A DNA stretch of 64,000 nt. Source: Robertmurraya dakarensis (GTDB lineage Bacteria > Bacillota > Bacilli > Bacillales > Cytobacillaceae). The notes beneath the pieces were generated by a model, which worked only from the letters and a program-made list of their open reading frames with translations, did no database searches and was not told where the DNA came from. Every line of letters begins with the position of its first letter. Position 1 is the stretch's first letter. Position numbers and translations under genes: made by a program. The stretch lies in NCBI RefSeq assembly GCF_900156875.1, contig NZ_LT707408.1:961009-1025008 (forward strand), in the 5' to 3' direction. Below are positions 42,383 to 50,708 of the stretch, piece by piece.

Positions 42383-42421
42383 GCGAGTGTAAATTCGAAA
42401 AATGAATTACACTCGCTTTTT
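42383..42421 (+). terminator. Terminator of the UGSC operon
   Basis: GCGAGTGTAA (42383-42392) pairs with TTACACTCGC (42407-42416), then TTTTT. Confidence 0.9.
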
Positions 42422-42589
42422 CTGGTTTAGAAACATGGATACGCGAAAGTTTTATTTAGGAAATTCAAGGAAAGCCATGATCCATTTGGCTTAATTATCA
42501 TAGAAGATAGCTGGTATAAATTTGCTAATAAAATTTCTATGTAATACATAATATATGAGCATTTTATAGTAGAATATAATTAACCCTAT

Positions 42590-42682
42590 GAACATAGTGA
42601 AAAAGGCAAACTTATCGAAAGGTAAGGACGCAAAGCTTCGAGTCTAAAGTCCAGAAGGGCTATGACAGTCGGGCTGCCGGAA
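42590..42682 (+). ncRNA. Cyclic-di-GMP-I (GEMM) riboswitch
   Basis: The core runs AAAAAGGCAAAC, a stem CTTATC-GAAA-GGTAAG with the GNAA tetraloop, then GGACGCAAAGC, a second helix ending TCTAAA and GTCC-AGAA-GGGC, and the closing GTCGGGCTGCC. These are the conserved parts of the GEMM-I aptamer in the right order (compare Vc2). It lies in the leader of a GGDEF-EAL protein, so it probably reports c-di-GMP to the gene that makes or destroys it. Confidence 0.92.
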
Positions 42683-42750
42683 AATAAACAGGATTGTTGT
42701 TTATTTAAGGCTGCATTTTATGTAGTCTTTTTCTTATATAAGAAAAAGAC
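42683..42750 (+). terminator. Riboswitch expression platform
   Basis: Three hairpins follow the aptamer: AAATAAACA/TGTTTATTT (about 42683-42709), GGCTGCA/TGTAGTC (42709-42727) followed by TTTTT, and CTTTTTCTTATATAAGAAAAAG (42726-42748), whose left arm overlaps the T-run. The second resembles an intrinsic terminator and the third could compete with it. Whether ligand turns the gene on or off cannot be told by eye. Confidence 0.55.
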
Positions 42751-42793
42751 ACACCGGTGAAATTAGGTTGTATAAAGGAGTGTACCTATTATT

Positions 42794-45349
42794 TTGAGCA
42801 GCGATGAAAAGATTAATATTCTACTAGTGGATGACAGAGCAGAAAATCTATTAGCACTGGAAGCTATTATTGAAAGAGAAGAATACCATTTAATCAAAGC
42901 TTCATCGGGTGAAGAGGCATTAAAATTTTTACTTAAGTATGAATTTGCTGCGGTATTATTAGATGTTCAGATGCCTGGTATGGATGGATTTCATACAGCT
43001 AAAATTATAAAGGCGCGTGAAAAGACAAAAAATACTCCAATACTTTTCATTACAGCAAATAGTCTGGAATCAGAGCATATATTTACCGGCTATTCTATTG
43101 GTGCGATTGACTATATTCTTAAACCGTTTGATCCGATTATTTTAAAAGCAAAAGTAGATGGATTCGTTCAATTGTATAAAATGAATCAGATGCTGATTCA
43201 ACAGGCTCAGAACTTATCTGAAAAGAAAAAGGAATTAGAGACTGCCTATGAGAAGCTCTCTGACATCACTAGCGAATTACGAGTTTCAGAAGCGCTGGCA
43301 AATGTTATTAACGAGACATCGCTTGATTCTATGCTGATCATTGACCAAGAAGGGGAAATTATGAAAGTGAACCCTTCGGTTGAGAGGATGTTTCTCTATG
43401 ATGAAAACAGCATTATAGGCAGCAATATTTCGATGCTGTTTAAAAATCATGCATCAAAGGATTTTATCCATCATGTTCTAGCTTCGATTAATAATCTAGA
43501 ACATTCGCTTGGGTATGACAACTTAAATGAAGTGGTCGTTACTAGAAGGGATGGAACAACATTCCCTGCTGAAATTCAAATTGGGAAAAGAATTGTACAG
43601 GACCGTTTTATCATCGCATGTACGATTCGAGACATTACAAAACAGAAACAATATCAAGAAAAAATTTCTCATATGGCGTACCATGATGGATTAACAGAAC
43701 TGCCAAATAGACGTTTTTTTAATCATGTTTTGAATGAAATGATTCATGCCGCTAGAGAATCTAACCAGCCTCTTTCTATTATGTATGTCGATATGGACCG
43801 TTTTAAATATATTAATGATTCTCTCGGTCATTTCATCGGGGATAAGGTCCTGCAGGGCATTGCGCAAAGATTATCTGCAACCGTGGACGAGACCGATTTT
43901 GTTTCCCGTATTGGCGGCGATGAATTTACGATCTTGCTGCCGAATACTGACAGGGAGAAAGCTTTAGAAACGGCTGAAATGATTCTAGAAGAGTTTAAAA
44001 AGCCCTTTTATGTGGATCAATATGAATTATTTATTACGACTTGTATAGGAATTAGTGTTTTTCCTTATGATGGGGAAGATGCGCTAAGTATATCAAAGAG
44101 TGCGGATGCTGCGTTATATCGGGCTAAGGAACAAGGGAAGAATCAGTATAAAGTCTATCACTCAGGCATGGATATTAGATCTTATCGATCGTTTATTTTG
44201 CAAAATGAATTGCGAAAAGCCATTGAACGAGAAGAGTTTTCGCTTGTCTTTCAACCTAGAGTGAATATCGAAACAGGAGATATTCCAAGTGCTGAGGCAT
44301 TGATACGCTGGGAACACCCTGGCTGGGGGACACTTTTACCTTCGGAATTCATTTCTTTGGCAGAGGAAACTGGTCAGATTGTTGCTATTGGTGAATGGGT
44401 ACTGAGGACAGCTTTAAAACAAAGTAAGGTCTGGCAACAAAAAGGATTAAATCCTATCCGAATTGCTGTTAATTTCTCTGCACAGCAATTCCTGCAAAAA
44501 GATCTTATCAGTATCATTGAAAACATCATAAGCGAGGTGGGTGTCGAACCTGAAGTATTAGAAATTGAAATAACAGAGACTGTCTTAATGGGAAATGAGA
44601 GTACTGTTAGTAACGCATTAAATAAGCTTAAAAAACTCGGGATTGTGATAAGCATGGATGACTTTGGAACGGGTTACTCTTCACTTAGTTACTTAAGACG
44701 CTTCCCAATCAATACAATTAAGATTGATAAATCGTTTATAAGAGATTTATCATCAGGCTCAAAAGAAAGTTCACTGTTAATTTCAACCATTATTTCACTA
44801 GCTCATAGTTTAAATATGTCCGTGATTGCTGAAGGTGTCGAAACAGATGAACAATTAAATATGCTGCGTAAACATAATTGCTCTATTATTCAAGGATATC
44901 TATTTAGTCCGCCTGTTCCTGCAAATGAATTCGAATCTTTCCTACTTGAAAGTCAGCTTAAAGATAATGACAGAAAAAATAACGATAGAACCCTTTTAGA
45001 AGCTAAAGAGTCAGGTAGGAAAATAGAGGCTGACAATCCATCGCTGCTAGAAGGCAGCAGCCTTGAAGATAATAAAGACATTATGGATATAGCATTACAT
45101 CATCTGAAAGAGTCTTGTTCTCTATCAATAAGGGAAATGGATGTATTCGAGCTGATTGTAAAAGGTCTTAATAATAAGGAAATTTCCGATAGCTTATTTA
45201 TAAGTGAGCATACAGTTAAGAATCATATCACACGAATTTTTCAAAAACTAACGGTTAATGACCGTCTTCAGGCAATGGCGAAAGTCTATCAAACTTGTAT
45301 GGAACATGGATTAAATCCGGGAAGCAGCGTAAGTGAGCAAAGGCAATAA
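42794..45349 (+). CDS. Response regulator with PAS, GGDEF, EAL and LuxR-type DNA-binding domains
   Basis: 851 residues, TTG start behind GGAGTG. Order: REC (1-120; phospho-acceptor D57 in LLDVQMPG, K in LKPF), short coiled coil (135-165), PAS (165-285), GGDEF (about 300-455; active site RIGGDEF at 372-378), EAL (about 475-715; EALIRW at 499, NFSAQQ, EITET, DDFGTGYSS near 622, KIDKSF, AEGVET all present), then a LuxR/NarL helix-turn-helix (about 775-835; EISDSLFISEHTVKNHITRI). Both catalytic sites look intact; the inhibitory I-site RxxD is DETD, so product feedback is probably lost. It makes and/or hydrolyses c-di-GMP and may bind DNA; next genes suggest phosphorylation by the hybrid kinase. 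Confidence 0.9.
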   Translation: MSSDEKINILLVDDRAENLLALEAIIEREEYHLIKASSGEEALKFLLKYEFAAVLLDVQMPGMDGFHTAKIIKAREKTKNTPILFITANSLESEHIFTGYSIGAIDYILKPFDPIILKAKVDGFVQLYKMNQMLIQQAQNLSEKKKELETAYEKLSDITSELRVSEALANVINETSLDSMLIIDQEGEIMKVNPSVERMFLYDENSIIGSNISMLFKNHASKDFIHHVLASINNLEHSLGYDNLNEVVVTRRDGTTFPAEIQIGKRIVQDRFIIACTIRDITKQKQYQEKISHMAYHDGLTELPNRRFFNHVLNEMIHAARESNQPLSIMYVDMDRFKYINDSLGHFIGDKVLQGIAQRLSATVDETDFVSRIGGDEFTILLPNTDREKALETAEMILEEFKKPFYVDQYELFITTCIGISVFPYDGEDALSISKSADAALYRAKEQGKNQYKVYHSGMDIRSYRSFILQNELRKAIEREEFSLVFQPRVNIETGDIPSAEALIRWEHPGWGTLLPSEFISLAEETGQIVAIGEWVLRTALKQSKVWQQKGLNPIRIAVNFSAQQFLQKDLISIIENIISEVGVEPEVLEIEITETVLMGNESTVSNALNKLKKLGIVISMDDFGTGYSSLSYLRRFPINTIKIDKSFIRDLSSGSKESSLLISTIISLAHSLNMSVIAEGVETDEQLNMLRKHNCSIIQGYLFSPPVPANEFESFLLESQLKDNDRKNNDRTLLEAKESGRKIEADNPSLLEGSSLEDNKDIMDIALHHLKESCSLSIREMDVFELIVKGLNNKEISDSLFISEHTVKNHITRIFQKLTVNDRLQAMAKVYQTCMEHGLNPGSSVSEQRQ

Positions 45350-45379
45350 AAGAATTAATTACAGTTCAAGGAGCTCCAT

Positions 45380-48300
45380 ATGAAAATTAAAACAAAGTTA
45401 TTAATGGTCTTAAGTACTTTGCCTCTGCTAATTTTTCTTTTGATATGTACAAGCTGGTTTCAAATTTCAGGCCTTCAAAAAATGAGTGAAACGGCACAAT
45501 CAAACTACGAATCATCATTTTTAGCGAGTCAAATTCATAGAGAAATTAAGAATATGGCGATTACTTTAAGGGATATCGTCATTCTTACTGACCAAGAAGC
45601 TGTTGAAAAGGAATTACTATTGTTAGAACAGCAGAGTGAGAATGTCCGGCAAAGTATTTCACTGTTTGAGACAAAGGTGAAAACGACGGAGCATGAAGAA
45701 TTGATAGGGAATTTAAAGAATATTAATCAAGATTTTACTGTTTATAGTGATCAGGTTGTGAACCTAATTTCCAGCGGTGATCGGGAAGAAGCCATTGTAT
45801 TAATGATTAATGATGGACGTGCGATTCATAATGAGTTTTTACAAGTCATTAATGATTTGACCGATACTTTTGAAGAGAATATGAATTCGTCCTTTCAAAG
45901 TTTCTTAATGGATTATAGGCAGCAAATTATTACAGGGAGCATCATTACGTTAGCGGGACTTTTAGTCGTGATTGGTCTAGTATTTCGCAGTGTCTGGCAG
46001 CTTGCGAGACGGCTGAATCATGTTTCAAGTGTTATGAACAAGGTAGCAAATGGAAACGGAGATCTAAATACAAAGGTGGAAGTCGTCGCAAATGATGAGA
46101 TAGATGAGGTGGCTGCTTCTTTTAATAAAATGGTTGAATCACTTGATAAACAGACCAGAAAAGAACAAGATCTTACTTGGGTTAAGACGAATATTGCAGA
46201 AATTACAACGAGTTTAACCGGTATGCATGATCTTGAAACATTGGCCCGAACGTTTTTAACAAAAATAGTACCGTTGACCGAGGCAAGTCAAGCTGTCTTT
46301 TATATAAAAGACGGGGAGAAAGAAGATGATGACCTAAAATATAAGCTGCTTGCTTCTTATGCTTTCAAGGAAAGAAAGCATCTTTCTAATACATTCGCTG
46401 AGGGAGAAGGTCTTGTTGGGCAAGTTGTGTTAGAAAAAACACCGATTATCTTAACGAATGTTCCCGCAGATTATGTTGTTGTGAAATCAGGGTTAGGAGA
46501 AGCGCCTCCGTTGAATCTTTATGTGCTGCCAGTCATTTTTGAAGGAAATGTAAATGCTGTGGTCGAATTGGCTTCTTTTAAACCCTTTACGTCAACACAG
46601 CAAACCTTTTTAGAAGAAACAATTGCAGGCCTGGGGATTATTATCGATGGTCTTATGAGAAGAATTCAATTAGCTAAGGCATTAGAAGAATCTCAAATGT
46701 TGATGGAGGAAATACAAGCACAGTCCGAGGAGTTACAATCACAGCAAGAGGAATTGCGGATTACCAATGAAGAGCTTGAGGAGCAAACTCAGTCCCTTCG
46801 CCAATCAGAAGAAAAGCTCCAACTCCAGCAGGAAGAACTAGAGCAGACCAATAGTGAATTGAAGGAAAAGGCTGTTCGATTAGAAGAACGAAACAAGATG
46901 ATTGAGTTAAGTAATAAAGAAATGGAAATGTATCAAACGGAATTAGAAGAGAAAGCAAAACAACTTGCATTAAGCTCTAAATATAAGTCTGAGTTTCTAG
47001 CAAATATGTCACATGAACTTCGAACTCCTTTAAATAGTTTATTGCTGCTGTCTAAATTACTCGGAGATAATCAAGGCGGGAATTTGACTGAAAAGCAAGT
47101 ACAATATGCTAAAACGATCTACTCCTCTGGGAATGATTTATTAACGTTAATCAATGACATTCTTGACTTAGCCAAAATCGAATCCGGTAAAGTTGATGTG
47201 AATCCCAGCGAGGTCTATATTGAAGATTTAGCAGAATTTGTTGAAGCAACCTTTAGACCGTTAGCTATTGATAAGGGTTTACAATTCGATATTCTACTAG
47301 GAGAAAAACTTCCGCGATTTATTTTCAGTGATCAGCAAAAATTACAGCAGGTTCTAAAAAATCTGCTATCAAACGCCTTTAAATTCACACTTAAAGGGAA
47401 AGTGACGCTTGCTATTGATTGTATACAGAATGATGATCGTAACGAATTCTTGTTTTCTGTCAAAGATACAGGGGTAGGCATACCGAAGGACAAGCAAGAA
47501 CTAATTTTCCAAGCGTTTCAGCAAGCTGATGGAACGACAAGCCGAAAATTTGGCGGAACTGGTTTAGGGTTATCGATTTGCCGTGAAATTGCCGATCGTT
47601 TGGGCGGAGATGTTACCGTTGATAGTGAATTAGGGATAGGGAGCACCTTTACCTTCTCTGTAAGTGACTATAATGAGAAGGAAATCAATGAAAAGTCGCT
47701 GTTTTCTGTTGAAGAAGCGGCCGCAGCAATTGAAAAAGTGGATGAGCAATCCCCGGTTACTCTGGCAGAACAACCTATTGAGACAGCCCCTTTACAAACT
47801 AGTCATGATATTAAAAGACTATTGATTGTTGATGATGATCAAGTTCAGCGAAATAGTTTGATGGAGTTCATTGGGGACCGGAACGTTATTATTAAAGCTG
47901 TTTCAACTGGAACAGAAGCCATTGAAGAGCTTAAAGTAGATCAATTTGACTGTATTGTCCTGGATTTAGGATTAAGTGATACATCTGGCTTTGCTTTATT
48001 GGAAAAGATTAAATCTAAATCAGAATACGATGAAGTGAAGGTATTTATTTACACTGGGCGGGAATTGTCGTCCAAGGAGGAGATGTACCTTAATAAGTAC
48101 GCGCACAGTATTATTATTAAGGATGTGCACTCCCCTCAGCGTTTGAAGGATGAACTTGCTATCTATTTGAACTCAGGCAGTGAAGAGGCAAAAGAGAGAG
48201 AATGTGAAGTCGATGAGATTAGTATTGATCCTGCGCTTGAGGGCAAAAAGATTCTGCTTGTTGATGATGATGTTCGCAATGTATATGCATTATCCAGCAT

Positions 48301-48628
48301 ACTTGAATTATACGGATTAAGAATTACATTCGCAGAAAATGGTGTGGAATGCTTAGAAATACTAAAAGTTGATTCTGAATTTGATTTAATTCTGATGGAT
48401 ATCATGATGCCAGAAATGGATGGTTATGAAACAATTCAAAGAATTAGAGCTGTGCCGGAGTTCTTACATCTCCCAGTAATTGCATTGACAGCAAAGGCAA
48501 TGAAAGAAGATCGGGAAAAATGTATAGAAGCTGGTGCGTCTGATTATATAATGAAACCAATTGACACGGATAAACTGATTTCCCTGATTAGAGTTTGGTT
48601 ATTTTCACAAGAAAGCGGTTTGAAGTAA
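45380..48628 (+). CDS. Hybrid sensor histidine kinase (4HB sensor, HAMP, GAF, HisKA, HATPase, two REC)
   Basis: 1082 residues. TM1 (about 8-28), extracytoplasmic four-helix-bundle sensor (30-182), TM2 (184-206), HAMP (208-262), GAF (275-415), long Glu/Gln coiled coil (425-535), HisKA with H545 in NMSHELRTPLN, HATPase (NLLSNAFKF, DTGVGIPKD, GGTGLGLS), REC1 with D862, REC2 with D1007 (LMDIMMPEMDG). Resembles the B. cereus-group style of multi-domain kinase. It starts 30 bases after the c-di-GMP regulator, so phosphate may pass to that protein's REC domain. Signal unknown. Confidence 0.9.
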   Translation: MKIKTKLLMVLSTLPLLIFLLICTSWFQISGLQKMSETAQSNYESSFLASQIHREIKNMAITLRDIVILTDQEAVEKELLLLEQQSENVRQSISLFETKVKTTEHEELIGNLKNINQDFTVYSDQVVNLISSGDREEAIVLMINDGRAIHNEFLQVINDLTDTFEENMNSSFQSFLMDYRQQIITGSIITLAGLLVVIGLVFRSVWQLARRLNHVSSVMNKVANGNGDLNTKVEVVANDEIDEVAASFNKMVESLDKQTRKEQDLTWVKTNIAEITTSLTGMHDLETLARTFLTKIVPLTEASQAVFYIKDGEKEDDDLKYKLLASYAFKERKHLSNTFAEGEGLVGQVVLEKTPIILTNVPADYVVVKSGLGEAPPLNLYVLPVIFEGNVNAVVELASFKPFTSTQQTFLEETIAGLGIIIDGLMRRIQLAKALEESQMLMEEIQAQSEELQSQQEELRITNEELEEQTQSLRQSEEKLQLQQEELEQTNSELKEKAVRLEERNKMIELSNKEMEMYQTELEEKAKQLALSSKYKSEFLANMSHELRTPLNSLLLLSKLLGDNQGGNLTEKQVQYAKTIYSSGNDLLTLINDILDLAKIESGKVDVNPSEVYIEDLAEFVEATFRPLAIDKGLQFDILLGEKLPRFIFSDQQKLQQVLKNLLSNAFKFTLKGKVTLAIDCIQNDDRNEFLFSVKDTGVGIPKDKQELIFQAFQQADGTTSRKFGGTGLGLSICREIADRLGGDVTVDSELGIGSTFTFSVSDYNEKEINEKSLFSVEEAAAAIEKVDEQSPVTLAEQPIETAPLQTSHDIKRLLIVDDDQVQRNSLMEFIGDRNVIIKAVSTGTEAIEELKVDQFDCIVLDLGLSDTSGFALLEKIKSKSEYDEVKVFIYTGRELSSKEEMYLNKYAHSIIIKDVHSPQRLKDELAIYLNSGSEEAKERECEVDEISIDPALEGKKILLVDDDVRNVYALSSILELYGLRITFAENGVECLEILKVDSEFDLILMDIMMPEMDGYETIQRIRAVPEFLHLPVIALTAKAMKEDREKCIEAGASDYIMKPIDTDKLISLIRVWLFSQESGLK

Positions 48629-48631
48629 AGT

Positions 48632-49459
48632 ATGAATCATAATGAAGACTTAGAGAAAATTGAAATAGAACTGCTTTTACAGGGCTTATATTCTTGGTGC
48701 GGATATGATTTTAGAAACTATGCTTATAGCTCATTAAAACGAAGAATATGGCATCGAGTTCATGCAGAGAATTTAACTTCTATAACGGGCCTTTTAGAAA
48801 AAATTCTTCATGATCCAGCATGCTTGAAAAGGCTGGTGTCCGATTTCTCGATAAATGTAACAGAAATGTTTCGTAATCCAACGTTTTTTCATCATTTTAG
48901 AGAGAATGTTGTCCCGATACTGCGAACATATCCATCAGTCCGAATATGGCATGCGGGATGCGCAACAGGTGAGGAGGTCTATTCAATGGCCATCCTCCTG
49001 CATGAAGAAGGTGTTTATGAGAAGACGAAAATCTATGCAACTGATATTAATCCTGATGTGTTGAAAACCGCTAAAGCAGGAGTTTATTCATTAGAAAATA
49101 TGAGGAAATATACGAATAACTACATTAGATCAGGCGGGAAAAATGCATTTTCAGATTATTATATCGCTAAAGACAATGGAGTGAAATTCCACTCCTACCT
49201 AACTAAGAATGTGATCTTTGCTCAGCATAATCTTGTTACAGATTCGTCTTTTAATGAATTTCATGTGATTTTTTGCAGAAATGTTTTAATTTATTTTAAT
49301 AAGTCATTACAACGAAAGGTCCAAGACCTTTTTTACGAAAGTTTAGGGATGTTTGGAATACTTGGTCTAGGGGAGACGGAAACCATCGACTACACCAACA
49401 AAGAAGATTGCTATGAAATGATCGCTCCAGGTCAGAAGCTGTATAGGAAAGTGAAGTAA
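48632..49459 (+). CDS. cheR: CheR-type protein-glutamate methyltransferase
   Basis: 275 residues. N-terminal helical domain (GLYSWCGYDFRNYAYSSLKRR) and SAM-binding core with WHAGCATGEEVYSMA and IFCRNVLIYFNK, the hallmarks of CheR. Starts three bases after the kinase stop, so it belongs to the same unit. No CheB or chemoreceptor gene is present here; it may methylate the receptor-like kinase upstream, whose sensor and HAMP resemble those of chemoreceptors. The ribosome site is weak, consistent with coupled translation. Confidence 0.88.
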   Translation: MNHNEDLEKIEIELLLQGLYSWCGYDFRNYAYSSLKRRIWHRVHAENLTSITGLLEKILHDPACLKRLVSDFSINVTEMFRNPTFFHHFRENVVPILRTYPSVRIWHAGCATGEEVYSMAILLHEEGVYEKTKIYATDINPDVLKTAKAGVYSLENMRKYTNNYIRSGGKNAFSDYYIAKDNGVKFHSYLTKNVIFAQHNLVTDSSFNEFHVIFCRNVLIYFNKSLQRKVQDLFYESLGMFGILGLGETETIDYTNKEDCYEMIAPGQKLYRKVK

Positions 49460-49468
49460 TCAAAGATT

Positions 49469-49510
49469 GACCCTGTTCCAGCTGTAGTAAAGCTGGAACA
49501 GGGTCTTTTT
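49469..49510 (+). terminator. Terminator of the c-di-GMP/kinase/cheR operon
   Basis: GACCCTGTTCCAGCT / AGCTGGAACAGGGTC perfect 15-bp stem, then TTTTT. Confidence 0.92.
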
Positions 49511-49604
49511 CATAAGATGATAACCATTTAAAATGGAAGGTAAATCACGGCAGCTGCCGAATATACTATGTACGGGATTAATATTATTTATGAGGAGTGA
49601 AATC

Positions 49605-50393
49605 ATGGAGTTTTTATCAATACGTCAAAATGAAACTATCGCCTATATTACGCTAGAAAATCCGAAAGAATTTAATTCCTTATCATTAAAGCTTCTTCAA
49701 GAATTAGAACAAGTTTTAAAAGAAATTGGTAAAAAGAGAGAATGCAAGGTTGTTATTATTGAAGGGGCAAAGAAGGCTTTTTGTGCCGGCCATAGTTTAC
49801 GTGAAATAGAAAATAATACAGAAGATGATGTATTTGTCATTTTTCAAACCTGCCAACAAGTGATGAAGACGATGAGAGAAATTCCTCAATTGATCATTTC
49901 AAAAGCAGAGGGAGTAGCGGTCGCTGCAGGCTGTCAATTAGTAGCTGCTTCTGATATGGCAGTAGCAAGTGAAGAAGCAAGGTTTGGAACCCCTGGTATT
50001 AATAGCGGGTTATTTTGCAGTACACCGGCTGTTTTTTTAAGCCGTAATATTGGCAGGAAAAAGGCTGTTGAATTATTATTTACGGGCAATTTAATGTCTG
50101 CTCAAGAGGCACTGGAGCATGGACTTGTAAATAAGGTCGTCCCTGCAGCTGTATTAGATGAAGAAACGGATAAATTGGCGGGAGATGTTGCGAAACAAAG
50201 CTTAAATATTATTGAAATTGGTAAGAGACAATTTTATCAACAGCTTAATATGGAAGACTTTCAAGCACTTCAATATTCAACCGAGGTCATTGTAAGAAAT
50301 AGTAAACACCCTGATGCAGTAGAAGGCATCCGATCTTTCTTTGAAAAAAGACCTCCTATCTGGAATGATCACCCCGCTAAAGAAACCAAATAA
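49605..50393 (+). CDS. Enoyl-CoA hydratase family protein
   Basis: Crotonase-fold protein of 262 residues: oxyanion-hole segments IIEGAKKAFCAGHSLREI and ASDMAVASEEARFGTPG; C-terminal VRNSKHPDAVEGIRSFFEKR. It resembles the ECHDC3-like subgroup, which usually lacks one catalytic glutamate (position reads INSGLFCS). ATG 49605 lies 7 bases after GAGGAG; the in-frame extension to 49533 has no ribosome site. Stands alone. The following gap (50394-50588) holds only a weak TCCCTC/GAGGGA inverted repeat. Confidence 0.82.
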   Translation: MEFLSIRQNETIAYITLENPKEFNSLSLKLLQELEQVLKEIGKKRECKVVIIEGAKKAFCAGHSLREIENNTEDDVFVIFQTCQQVMKTMREIPQLIISKAEGVAVAAGCQLVAASDMAVASEEARFGTPGINSGLFCSTPAVFLSRNIGRKKAVELLFTGNLMSAQEALEHGLVNKVVPAAVLDEETDKLAGDVAKQSLNIIEIGKRQFYQQLNMEDFQALQYSTEVIVRNSKHPDAVEGIRSFFEKRPPIWNDHPAKETK

Positions 50394-50567
50394 GGATGGG
50401 TTCCCTCCCGAGTATTGCTCTCAATATTTTACTTCAGTGAGAGGGACTTGCCTTAATCTTGTTCCTTACTTAATACATCCCCTCCAATTTCTACAATCTT
50501 AAAATTCTACTTTTATTTTTGAGTAATCTCATATGTGAAGAAAATGTGAAAAACTATACAAAAGTAT

Positions 50568-50608
50568 TTACAATAGATCTCTATGTTATATAATACCCTT
50601 ATAGGTAT
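50568..50608 (+). promoter_or_regulatory. Promoter and operator O1 of the CoA-disulfide reductase gene
   Basis: TTACAA (50568) and TATAAT (50589-50594) form a plausible SigA promoter; overlapping the -10 is ATACCCTTATAGGTAT (50593-50608), an ATACC-N6-GGTAT inverted repeat also found upstream of the next two genes. Pattern and targets suggest a CsoR/CstR-family persulfide-sensing repressor. Confidence 0.6.
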
Positions 50609-50708
50609 GTGAAATACCATATAACCTATAACGAAGAACGTTCTAGGAACTAGGTTAATACTAGAAAAACTCATTTACTATTAAATATATAAATTATGGA
50701 GGGATACC

